Assembly: GCA_000473305.1 (NCBI GenBank) | Contig: CP006772.1 | Location: 496,001-560,000, forward strand | Length of the DNA: 64,000 nt | Source of the DNA: Bacteroidales bacterium CF | GTDB lineage: Bacteria > Bacteroidota > Bacteroidia > Bacteroidales > UBA932 | Reading direction: 5' to 3' | Shown here: in pieces, positions 36,317 to 47,234 of the stretch | Numbering within the stretch: the first letter of the stretch is position 1 | Layout of the letters: each line of letters opens with the position of its first letter | Notes under the pieces: generated by a model | What the model saw: only the letters and a program-made list of their open reading frames with translations | Database searches by the model: none | Told to the model about the DNA's origin: nothing | Program-made: the position numbers and the translations under genes

Positions 36317-37612
36317 ATGGCGAAGTTGTGGGATAAAGGTGTGACAGCGGACAGTCTTGTGGAGAAATTCACGGTCGGGAACGACAGGCTGCTTGATGAA
36401 AGAATGGCTGAATGCGATGTCAGGGGCTCAATTGCCCATATAACAATGCTTGAAAGTATAGGACTTCTTACAACTGAGGAGTTGCAGATGCTGACAGAAG
36501 AACTTGAAAATCTTCTGATTATCATTAAGGAGGGGAGGTTCAAAATAGAACAGGATGTGGAGGATATCCATTCTCAGGTTGAGTTGTACCTGACAAACAA
36601 ACTTGGGGATGTCGGGAAGAAGATTCATTCGGGCCGTTCGAGAAATGATCAGGTTCTTGTTGATATTAAGCTCTATCTCAAACAAGAGATACTAGAATTC
36701 AAAGATGAGGTTGGAGACCTTTTCAAACTCCTGCAGTCACTAAGTGACAAATATAAAGATGTCCTGATGCCTGGATACACTCATTATCAGGTGGCTATGC
36801 CGTCATCTTTCGGGCTATGGTTTGGTGCTTATGCCGAGACTCTCATAGATGATATTCACTCTTTTGTAGCCGCTTGGGAGGTTGTAAACCAGAACCCACT
36901 CGGATCTGCGGCAGGATACGGCAGCTCATTCCCGCTTGACAGGGAGATGACCACAAAGCTGCTGGGGTTTGGGACACTTAACTATAACTCTGTCTCGGCA
37001 CAACTCAGCAGGGGAAAGTCAGAGAGGGCTGTGGCCAATGCACTCTCATCTCTTGCTTCAACTCTTAATAAGCTAGCGTCCGATTGCACTATTTTCATGA
37101 ACAGCAACTACGGATTTATCTCATTTCCTGATGAACTGACCACCGGTTCAAGCATAATGCCTCACAAGAAAAACCCTGATGTCTGGGAGCTTATCAGGGC
37201 AAATTGCAATAGGATTCAGAGTGTGCCGAATGAGATTTCGCTTCTCACAACCAATCTTCCTCACGGTTATCACCGAGACTTTCAGTTGTTGAAGGATATT
37301 CTTTATCCAGCACTCGATAAAATGCATATGTGCATCAAGATGTCAATGCTGATGCTCTCTTCTGTAAAGGTGAACAGAGAGGTGATTAATGATCCAAAGT
37401 ATGATTATCTTTTTACAGTCGAGGAGGTAAACAGGCTTGTCCTGGAAGGTGTCCCTTTCAGAGAGGCATACAAGAGAGTGGGGCATGAGGTTAACGAAGG
37501 AAAGTTCATTCCTGACAAAAAAGTTGCCCATACTCACAAGGGGAGCATAGGCAACTTATGTACAGCTGAGATTCGTTCAAAAATGGAGAGTGCCCTCTCC
37601 AAAATTAAGTAG
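36317..37612 (+). CDS. argH: Argininosuccinate lyase
   Basis: Fumarase/aspartase superfamily lyase giving arginine and fumarate, last step of the pathway. Signature TTGSSIMPHKKNPDVWE (catalytic Ser in the flexible loop) around residue 275-290, and HSGRSRNDQV near residue 95. 431 residues, slightly short of the usual 455 or so. It starts 4 nt after argE and ends 6 nt from the convergent YeiH-like gene; no terminator hairpin is seen between them. Confidence 0.95.
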   Translation: MAKLWDKGVTADSLVEKFTVGNDRLLDERMAECDVRGSIAHITMLESIGLLTTEELQMLTEELENLLIIIKEGRFKIEQDVEDIHSQVELYLTNKLGDVGKKIHSGRSRNDQVLVDIKLYLKQEILEFKDEVGDLFKLLQSLSDKYKDVLMPGYTHYQVAMPSSFGLWFGAYAETLIDDIHSFVAAWEVVNQNPLGSAAGYGSSFPLDREMTTKLLGFGTLNYNSVSAQLSRGKSERAVANALSSLASTLNKLASDCTIFMNSNYGFISFPDELTTGSSIMPHKKNPDVWELIRANCNRIQSVPNEISLLTTNLPHGYHRDFQLLKDILYPALDKMHMCIKMSMLMLSSVKVNREVINDPKYDYLFTVEEVNRLVLEGVPFREAYKRVGHEVNEGKFIPDKKVAHTHKGSIGNLCTAEIRSKMESALSKIK

Positions 37613-37618
37613 CTTTAT

Positions 37619-38818
37619 TTAATTAAAATAGGAGTAGTTACCGAACAGCAGATAGGCAACAAGCAGGGTTACCGCAATATTGAATGTCTGTGCTGTAAGG
37701 AATGTGTAGATATTTCCCTTATTCTCCTTGGTGAAGAGTTTCCTGAAATCCGTCTCAAGACCTATCGATACAAATGCTAGCGAAAATAGTGTCTCTCTGA
37801 GTCCTTTGGCAATTTTGCCAAGCTCTTTAGCATTGTTTGGCTCCAGGAAAAGGCTGAAAACAAGAGATGCAAGCAAAAATCCGATTACGAATTTTGGAAA
37901 TCTTTCCCACAGCACGGAAGCTGACGGTTTGATATCTTTATTAGTCCCCTTGAATGACCAGTAGATTGAAATGGCAAATGCAGCAAGACCCAGAAGCACG
38001 TTTTGAGAAGATTTGATAATTACACTGTACTTCTCTGCAACATCTCCCAGGAATTTGCCGGATGCAACAACGGCTCCGGTTGTATCAATCGTTCCTCCGA
38101 GCCAGGCACCTGCCACTTCCGGGGTCAGCCCTATAAGTTTTGCAAGATATGGCATCAGGTACATCATCGGTATTGCTATAACTAACACAATTGAAACTAC
38201 AAATGAGAGCTTCTTGCTGTCACCCTTTATTGCACCGCAGGTTGCTATAGCAGCGGAGACTCCGCATATTGAGACAGCACTGGAAAGCATTACGGCCATC
38301 TCTTTATCCACACCGAATTTCTTTGCAATCCAGAATGAGAAGTACCAGACAGAGATAACAACCACTACTGCCTGTACCATACCAAGTGCACCTGCTTTCA
38401 TTATTTCTGAGAATATGATGCTTGTACCGAGGAGAACCAATCCTGCCTTTATATAATATTCGCTTCTGACTGCAGGTTCAAGCCATTTTGGCAACCCTAC
38501 AGTGTTTCTTATGAGTAAGCCTATTAGAACAGAGAAGAATACTGCCTCAAATCCTGTGGTCTTGATAAAAGAGAGACCACTCAGATATTGGGCAAAGAGT
38601 GCAATTAGGAATACCACTGTATAGGAGAGGGCGAACATTGTCCTGATGTTGTTGCCCAGGAGCATAAGCCCGAGTGCAGCTAGTACACCTATTGCTGCGA
38701 AGATGACATAAATATTTGTCATGAATGTTGGGAAGGCTATAACTGCGGCTACCAGCACAGCGCCGATGATTGTGGCTATCCAGTCTTCATTGCGGAATTG
38801 TGTGAGAAATTTATTCAT
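37619..38818 (-). CDS. YeiH/UPF0324 family membrane protein
   Basis: About 10-11 hydrophobic segments over 399 residues; family motifs AGLVLLGTSIIFSEI, AVSICGVSAAIATCGAI and GAWLGGTIDTTGAVVASG are conserved. The family is often named putative sulfate exporter; the substrate is not established. The open frame extends 41 codons upstream, but ATG 38818 directly before KFLTQFRNEDW gives the family N-terminus and lies 29 nt after a good -7 element, so I chose it. Confidence 0.85.
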   Translation of the reverse strand: MNKFLTQFRNEDWIATIIGAVLVAAVIAFPTFMTNIYVIFAAIGVLAALGLMLLGNNIRTMFALSYTVVFLIALFAQYLSGLSFIKTTGFEAVFFSVLIGLLIRNTVGLPKWLEPAVRSEYYIKAGLVLLGTSIIFSEIMKAGALGMVQAVVVVISVWYFSFWIAKKFGVDKEMAVMLSSAVSICGVSAAIATCGAIKGDSKKLSFVVSIVLVIAIPMMYLMPYLAKLIGLTPEVAGAWLGGTIDTTGAVVASGKFLGDVAEKYSVIIKSSQNVLLGLAAFAISIYWSFKGTNKDIKPSASVLWERFPKFVIGFLLASLVFSLFLEPNNAKELGKIAKGLRETLFSLAFVSIGLETDFRKLFTKENKGNIYTFLTAQTFNIAVTLLVAYLLFGNYSYFN

Positions 38819-38847
38819 ATGAATTGGTTTCGTTAAAGTATATAATA

Positions 38848-38855
38848 CAAAGATA
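38848..38855 (-). promoter_or_regulatory. -7 element of the YeiH-like gene
   Basis: TATCTTTG on the minus strand, full TAnnTTTG match, 29 nt before the start at 38818. It lies inside the longer open frame, which supports the shorter start. Confidence 0.55.
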
Positions 38856-38889
38856 ATTTTTTTAGAATAATAGTAAAACATTTTACTAA

Positions 38890-39015
38890 TGTGTGGCACT
38901 GATTTTTCTAATTGCTTGATATATAGACTATATAAAATCATGCGCTTCTCTAATTGTTTTTCTTGTTAACTTAAAGGCCAATCAAACAGACAATTAGAAA
39001 AATCAGTGCCACACA
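38890..39015. mobile_element. MITE-like element, 126 bp, 25-bp perfect terminal inverted repeats
   Basis: The left end 38890-38914 (begins TGTGTGGCACTGATTT) and right end 38991-39015 are perfect inverted copies over 25 bp. Both sides are bounded by the direct repeat TACTAA (38884-38889 and 39016-39021; TACTAAT if one base of the terminus is counted), the form of a target-site duplication. The 76-nt interior has no ORF. It would be mobilised by a transposase supplied from elsewhere. I cannot name the IS family from the ends. Confidence 0.75.
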
Positions 39016-39034
39016 TACTAATCATTTGAATAAT

Positions 39035-39192
39035 CCCTGAGGCTCGGGGAGGGGTTCCGTCTGGGCTGTTGCTAGCCTAAGCATTTCTAATCAAAATGCT
39101 GACTCGCCTTCGGCTCAGACAGACGCATTTTGCTAAGAAATGCTGTCGTTGCAACTAATCGCCCTTCCGTCAACCCTCCTTTCGCCTCAGGG
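39035..39192. repeat. Long imperfect intergenic palindrome
   Basis: Ends CCCTGAGGC (39035-39043) and GCCTCAGGG (39184-39192) are perfect complements. Inside, GCATTTCT...AAAATGC pairs with GCATTTTG...AGAAATGC, and the centre has a CTGA...TCAG hairpin with a CTTCGG-type loop. The 158-nt stretch is more GC-rich than its surroundings and has no convincing ORF. It resembles an extragenic repeat of REP/BIME type or a structured RNA between the beta-propeller gene and the YeiH-like gene. Confidence 0.6.
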
Positions 39193-39218
39193 CTTAATTC
39201 TCAAAAGAAATTAATTAT

Positions 39219-40282
39219 CTACAATTCAAAATACCCGAACACTTCGGTGCTGTCCTGACCTTTGGTGACTACGTAGGCTCGTTGAGAGATTTCATCTATA
39301 GCCAGTCTGGTGATATCTTTATTTAGATTGTAAGATTTTACGGGTTTTCCGTCCCAATCGAAAACATAAACATATTTGCCAGAGATTTGACCATCTGTCA
39401 TCTCTTTTATCTGCTTTCCGGAGAAAATAGCATATATATATTTGTCAGTAGTTTTTAAATCCCATAACCCGATTAGACATTCCGGTTGCCCTGTAACTTG
39501 TTTGTTTTTCAATATGTTAATTTTCGGAGCATAGAATCTCTGTTCTTCTTCAAGTGTGATTATGTCATCTTTAATAGAAAAAATTTCTAAAATTGAACCT
39601 AATGAGTTGGTAGATGCGAACTTTGTTCCATCTGGTTTGACACTTGTGTCTTCCCTGCCACGATACATGTAAATAGCAGAAATAGTGTCGGTTATCTCTT
39701 TCAATAAAGGATATTTATTGTATGAACTAATAAGTTTTCCATCTGCTTTATGAATGGAAAACCGGGCCCCTTTTGTCGGGTATGAGAGAAATTTTCCAGT
39801 GGTCAACGGAAGAGCGTTTATGAAGAAATTATATCCTTCAAGTTTGACAATTCTTTCAGGAATACTTCCATCGAGTAAATCCTTGTGTGTATAATTGTAT
39901 ACAGATTTGCTTTCAGGATCAAGAATGTATACACTGTCCTTTGATATATCTATTTCGAGGTATGGTGATAAATATTCTCCGGGGCCTCTTCCAATAGGTG
40001 CGACACTATTAATCAGTCTTCCGTTATTCTTATCGAAAATACTTACTGCATTAGTCCCGTCAAATGCTCTGGCAAGTATATTATCTCCAATAATTTCAAG
40101 GTCAAAGATGATATTCTGTAGCTTGTCAATCTCGATTTCAACGATATTTACTGATTTCTGTTCCTTGAAAACAGGAGGGTAAAATGAGAGGGGATCTCTA
40201 TTTGACTGACAAGACAATGCGGTAAATATTAGGACAATGAATATTAAAGCGTATTCAGACTTGCTTCTATATATCTTTTCAT
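39219..40282 (-). pseudogene. 6-bladed beta-propeller lipoprotein with a one-base frameshift in its signal peptide
   Basis: Body of 332 codons with propeller-like repeats (SIFDKNNGRLINSVAPIGRGPGEY and YVFDWDGKPVKSYNL) of the type called 6-bladed beta-propeller, common as cell-surface lipoproteins in Bacteroidales. The open frame begins only with a TTG right at the lipobox (LSCQSN). Upstream in that frame the sequence reads as a good lipoprotein signal, YRSKSEYALIFIVLIFTALSC, but no start codon opens it. An ATG at 40282 followed by four A residues is one base out of frame; a fifth A would give MKKIYRSKSEY and an intact protein. Function unknown. It may be a real mutation, phase variation at a short A-tract, or a sequencing error. 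Confidence 0.7.
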
Positions 40283-40314
40283 ATTAACAAAGCTGTTTTA
40301 AAGTTTATTTTTTC

Positions 40315-40332
40315 GACACTTTTATAAGTGTC
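40315..40332. promoter_or_regulatory. Inverted repeat upstream of the beta-propeller gene
   Basis: GACACTT (40315-40321) and AAGTGTC (40326-40332) form 7-bp arms around TTAT, in the 161-nt gap between the beta-propeller start and the divergent DUF169 gene. Operator or small hairpin; no further evidence. Confidence 0.35.
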
Positions 40333-40443
40333 TATTTAACAAATATATATATTATTTGGGCTTGCCAGACAGAAATATAGAATTTTTATTTCCTTAACTT
40401 TACTCATCGTTTGGCCGTTTTATAATACAATAGCTATTCCATC

Positions 40444-41169
40444 ATGGACAAAAATGTTTTTATTGAGAATTTCAGAAAGGCTTTCGGGGATTACGAGTTG
40501 CCGGTTGCTTTCTGGTATTCCGAGAAGCCACTGGTTGATTCGGAAAAGACAAGAGGGTGTTTCATCAAGGATCTTAAGCCTGCGAGGTTGGGGGGGAGTG
40601 TGAGCCTGAATGCCGAGATGATTTCTTGCGGAGGGGGTAAGACCTATACCGGATTTATTACCCCGCCGCATCATATACCTGCATTTGTATCCAATAAAGA
40701 GAGGTACAAGGAGTCGCCTGAGATGGTCGCAGATTTCATCCTTAATTTGGACATGCTTGATAAGTCTGGACTTTACATAAATTTTTCCTCAATAAGCAAT
40801 ATCGGGAATTTTGATAACATTGAGGGGCTCTTGTTCTTTGCCACTCCCGATGTTCTGAGCGGATTGGTATCGTGGGCTCTTTATGACACAAATGCTCCCG
40901 ATGCCGTATCTGTTCCTTTCGGTTCTGGTTGTTCTTCGTTGGTTGCTCAGGTTGTTGTGGAGAACAGAAGAGCCGGAGGCCGCGTTTTCTTGGGGCTTTT
41001 TGATCCGTCGGTCAGACCACATGTTGAGCCCGACATTCTAAGCCTGGCTATACCCATGTCAAGATTCAGAACCATGTATTATACCTTTGAGAGATCATGC
41101 CTGACTGAATCTCACGCATGGGAAAAGGTTAGAACCAGAATAGAAGAAAATTCTAAAAATTTAATGTAA
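40444..41169 (+). CDS. DUF169 family protein
   Basis: 241-residue cytosolic protein of the DUF169 family, recognised from the pattern PVAFWYSEKP, RGCFIKDLKPARLGGSVSL, CGGGKTYTGF and the C-terminal GSGCSSLVAQVV. It holds several conserved cysteines (in GCF, SCGGG and SGCSS), so a metal or redox role is often suspected; function is unknown. Possible unit with the next two genes, though a separate -7 element lies before the small membrane protein. Confidence 0.8.
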   Translation: MDKNVFIENFRKAFGDYELPVAFWYSEKPLVDSEKTRGCFIKDLKPARLGGSVSLNAEMISCGGGKTYTGFITPPHHIPAFVSNKERYKESPEMVADFILNLDMLDKSGLYINFSSISNIGNFDNIEGLLFFATPDVLSGLVSWALYDTNAPDAVSVPFGSGCSSLVAQVVVENRRAGGRVFLGLFDPSVRPHVEPDILSLAIPMSRFRTMYYTFERSCLTESHAWEKVRTRIEENSKNLM

Positions 41170-41207
41170 ATTTCTTAAAGAAAAATATTCCATAGGAAAA
41201 TAAATAT

Positions 41208-41215
41208 TATCTTTG
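41208..41215 (+). promoter_or_regulatory. -7 element before the small membrane protein
   Basis: TATCTTTG, full TAnnTTTG match, 20 nt before the ATG at 41236. No good -33 element at 19 nt. Confidence 0.5.
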
Positions 41216-41235
41216 CACTCTCAAATGTTGCAAGG

Positions 41236-41445
41236 ATGAAAACTTATATTAAAAAATATATCTCATACATTATCGGGACGATTGTCGGTGCACTTGCCGG
41301 ATACCTCTACTGGAGATTTGTAGGATGCAATTCCGGAACCTGTCCCATAACCTCTTCACCATTGAATAGTACTCTGTATGGTGCCCTTATGGGGGCCCTT
41401 GCCGGAGGTCTGTTTAAAAGCGAACGAACAAAATCAACAAAATAA
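41236..41445 (+). CDS. Small two-helix membrane protein (DUF6132-like)
   Basis: 69 residues with two glycine-rich hydrophobic segments, ISYIIGTIVGALAGYLYW and LYGALMGALAGGLF, separated by a short loop with two cysteines (GCNSGTC). The lysine-rich ends place both termini in the cytosol. Such proteins often sit beside rhodanese genes, as here (13 nt to the next start), and the loop cysteines suggest a thiol role, but function is unknown. Confidence 0.75.
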   Translation: MKTYIKKYISYIIGTIVGALAGYLYWRFVGCNSGTCPITSSPLNSTLYGALMGALAGGLFKSERTKSTK

Positions 41446-41458
41446 AAAACAAAAAAAT

Positions 41459-41764
41459 ATGCCAGGATTCTTCAGTAATTTATTTAAAATGAGAGACGAT
41501 GCGGATTATGCTGCTCTTGTCAAAAATGGTGCAGTCATAGTCGATGTAAGAACAACTACAGAATACAACCTTTACGGACATATCAAGGGGTCAGTCAATA
41601 TTCCGCTTGACGAACTTGCAGGAAAAATTTCCAGACTAGACAAAAGCAAGCCGGTTATCACTGTATGTCAGAGCGGGGCCAGAAGCAAAAGTGCATCGTC
41701 ATATCTAAGCAAGCTTGGATATGAGGTCTATAACGGTGGTAGTTGGAACACCTTTAGTGTATAG
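41459..41764 (+). CDS. Single-domain rhodanese
   Basis: 101-residue sulfurtransferase domain. Catalytic Cys in VCQSGARSKSAS (active-site loop CQSGAR), and IVDVRTTTEYNLYGHIKGSVNIPL near the N-terminus. The open frame extends further upstream into the previous gene, but ATG 41459 gives a start just before GFFSNLFK and avoids that overlap. Cytosolic. Probably transfers sulfane sulfur; the partner is not known. Confidence 0.88.
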   Translation: MPGFFSNLFKMRDDADYAALVKNGAVIVDVRTTTEYNLYGHIKGSVNIPLDELAGKISRLDKSKPVITVCQSGARSKSASSYLSKLGYEVYNGGSWNTFSV

Positions 41765-41792
41765 CTCACTCTAAACGGCACATATTTAGATA

Positions 41793-43487
41793 TCAAAGGG
41801 TCAGTCTCTCTCCGGCACACTCCTTGACAGCTTTCTTCCACGTTTCAGTGTATCCGGGGAACTCCGGCTGAGGTGGAATTGTCTTGGAGTGGCCGTTGTT
41901 CATGAATGAACCATCCGGATTCTGCTTTTTGGTATTTCCATCAATGTATTTCACCATTAGATATTTATCAAGATTTTTCCACTGATAAAACAGGGAGTCA
42001 GCCTTTGATACGGAAAAAGCTGTTGTGATTCCTGATATCTTCCTGGCGCTCTTTGATCCGGGTTTTAAGGTGCCGTCAGAGAGCATCTGAAGAAGCTTCT
42101 TGTCAAGCGCTGCAACATCTTTAATGCAGTTATCCTCGTGTTTTGCAATGACCTGTTGCACATCTTTTCCAATATGATTGTAACGAAGATATGCAAACTG
42201 TGCTATACGGTTGACAATCCAGAACATCGACTCGTCGGAGTACTCTATCATTGAGCCGTTGCCTAATGCGTAATGAGATGAGATTGCCTTTGAAGAAGTA
42301 TAGACAGGGGTGAGTGGTGATGTGGCTGCGTCATCAACTGCAAACCAGAATATACCTCCGATCTCGTTAGGAACATATGACCGGCATTGGCCAATGAACC
42401 AGAAACCTGTCTGCTGTGTGGCTATTGCTCTTTCGTTCAGATAACTTTTACCATCAACCTCCCAATCCATGGGCCTCCATCTGTAAGGAAGAGCATTCCC
42501 TCCTGCACCTATGTCCTGAGTCATGTCCATCGGTGTCCCTTCGTAGTGATCGCGCATCATTGCTGCAACATCGCTGACATTAAGCTTCCCCTTTGCTTTA
42601 ACATAGAGAGGCATTCTGTTACCCGGATTCTTGCCCAGAGCATAATCGAGATAATTATCCATGTTTTCAGCTCCGAATCTGTTGAAAAAGCTCCATACAC
42701 GGGCATCGCAGCCTCTTATCGTACCCGGGTCGGCCGGGCCGTATGTGTCTGCAAAACTGAATTGTTTATCAGGTCCATTATATAATCCTTGTTCACGGGC
42801 GTGTGTTATAACATCGGTTGAGTAGAGGCAGTTTTTCGGGTCATTTAGGGGAAATGTAGTTATTCTTGCCTGATTTGCATGGCCGGAAATATATCCGTCA
42901 GGTATTCGCACTGCAACCCAAACTGCACCTTTGTTTACGTTTACACCATTTACCTTCTTAGGCGCTTTGCCAATGATTTCAAGAATCCATGCTTCATTTG
43001 GGTCCGCTATCGAAATGGATTCTCCGCTGGAGGCGTAGCCATATTGTTCGCATAACTCTGTGAAGACTGTTATTGCCTCCCGGGCTGTTCTAGCTCTTTG
43101 AAGCACTATATACATGAGAGATCCGTAATCAACAACACCTTCCGGATCATATTGACTTTTCAGGCCGCCCCAGGTTGTCTCGCCAATCACTACCTGGTGT
43201 TCATTCATGTTTCCTATCACCTCGTATGTCTCTCTCACTTGCGGTATTTCACCCATATATCTCTCCTTACCCCACTCATAAATTTTCAGCATGCTTCCTG
43301 CCGGGTACTTTTTTGCAGGATAGTGTACCAGCACACCGTATCTTGTATGTGAGTCAGCGGAGTAACTTACCATTACGGAGCCGTCAGCCGAGGCACCTTT
43401 GGTAACGACGAGATTTGTGCATGCTTCACCTTTTATAAAAGGGAGGAAAATGAGAATAAAACTTAATAATAATGTCTGTTTTGCCAT
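41793..43487 (-). CDS. C69-family dipeptidase, secreted
   Basis: N-terminal nucleophile hydrolase of the dipeptidase A (C69) family. The signal peptide ends at GEA, leaving Cys23 as the first residue of the mature enzyme (CTNLVVTKGASADGSVM), which is the catalytic residue itself. The GVLVHYPAKKYPAG and GETTWGG segments fit the family. A TTG at 43496 opens the frame three codons earlier; ATG 43487 is preferred (564 residues). It ends 28 nt from the convergent rhodanese. Acts on dipeptides in the periplasm or outside. Confidence 0.9.
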   Translation of the reverse strand: MAKQTLLLSFILIFLPFIKGEACTNLVVTKGASADGSVMVSYSADSHTRYGVLVHYPAKKYPAGSMLKIYEWGKERYMGEIPQVRETYEVIGNMNEHQVVIGETTWGGLKSQYDPEGVVDYGSLMYIVLQRARTAREAITVFTELCEQYGYASSGESISIADPNEAWILEIIGKAPKKVNGVNVNKGAVWVAVRIPDGYISGHANQARITTFPLNDPKNCLYSTDVITHAREQGLYNGPDKQFSFADTYGPADPGTIRGCDARVWSFFNRFGAENMDNYLDYALGKNPGNRMPLYVKAKGKLNVSDVAAMMRDHYEGTPMDMTQDIGAGGNALPYRWRPMDWEVDGKSYLNERAIATQQTGFWFIGQCRSYVPNEIGGIFWFAVDDAATSPLTPVYTSSKAISSHYALGNGSMIEYSDESMFWIVNRIAQFAYLRYNHIGKDVQQVIAKHEDNCIKDVAALDKKLLQMLSDGTLKPGSKSARKISGITTAFSVSKADSLFYQWKNLDKYLMVKYIDGNTKKQNPDGSFMNNGHSKTIPPQPEFPGYTETWKKAVKECAGERLTL

Positions 43488-43533
43488 TGTTTTCAATTTT
43501 GGGCCAAGATAGGAAAAAATAGACCAAAAAATA

Positions 43534-43564
43534 TTTGGAGATTTAAAAAAAGTGCATACCTTTG
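43534..43564 (+). promoter_or_regulatory. rRNA promoter of the 16S-less 23S-5S unit
   Basis: TTTG (43534-43537), 19-nt spacer, TACCTTTG (43557-43564): the same elements and spacing as the promoter in front of the complete operon (50283-50313). The transcript would begin near 43570 and reach the 23S gene after about 180 nt of leader with the GTTCTTTGAAG box at 43590. Confidence 0.85.
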
Positions 43565-43749
43565 CAGCCCGTTTGAGAAAAAACGGACAGTTCTTTGAAG
43601 TTTTGAGAGAGATAAAGAGGTAAAGAAAAAAAGAGATAGAATTAATTGAGTATATGGCGACATATACGAAAGATTCATCTCGAGCGAGGAAAAAAAATAA
43701 GATTGGGTCTGTTTAATTGAAAGATTAAGGGACTACAATTTCAAACTTA

Positions 43750-46625
<2,876 letters not shown>

Positions 46626-46760
46626 GAAAGCAGGGACTGCAGCCATGCAGTCCCCAGCGGAAAGCATACGCGTACTTCTTGTCTCTCTCTTTACATAAAA
46701 TACCGCGAAAGCGAGCAAAATAATGGAGTCTTACAGCAATGTTAGACAACAAGCAAGCTT

Positions 46761-46870
<110 letters not shown>

Positions 46871-46875
46871 CTTTT

Positions 46876-46908
46876 AAAGGTCCGATGAGAAATCATCGGA
46901 CCTTTTTT
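46876..46908 (+). terminator. Terminator of rRNA unit 1
   Basis: 13-bp stem AAAGGTCCGATGA / TCATCGGACCTTT with a GAAA loop and a following T-run. Confidence 0.92.
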
Positions 46909-47234
46909 GTTATATGGCTGCCTGAAAAAATCAAAAATCTGTTTTTTTTGAAGAAAATTATATTTAGAAAAACTTATCAAATGAAAAATTTTCTAATGAA
47001 AATCTTATAATTTATTATCGCTTTTTGCTTTCTGTTTTCATTATATAACTTATAAATCGAAATAATATAATTTAAAAACTTTAAATAATGATAATAAATC
47101 ATAACTATAATATTTCAAATCATAACACGACTTATATTTTTCTTACTAACTTTGCACCCTGAAGTTCTTTATTTTTATACCATTTATTAAAAAGGTATTC
47201 TACAGGTTTGCAGATGTATTAAAAAAATATAAAC
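46909..47234 (+). other. AT-rich gap before the acyl-CoA dehydrogenase operon
   Basis: 326 nt without a gene. It starts with TTATATGGCTGCCTG, a string that recurs after the third 5S end at 55635. TAACTTTG at 47147-47154 is a good -7 element for the downstream operon, about 80 nt before its ATG, but no TTTG is found 19 nt upstream. The rest is AT-rich and I see nothing else in it. Confidence 0.6.

Noticed and set aside
38819-38941. Upstream extension of the YeiH-like protein by 41 residues
   Set aside because: The extension covers the promoter -7 element and part of the MITE-like element and adds no family sequence.
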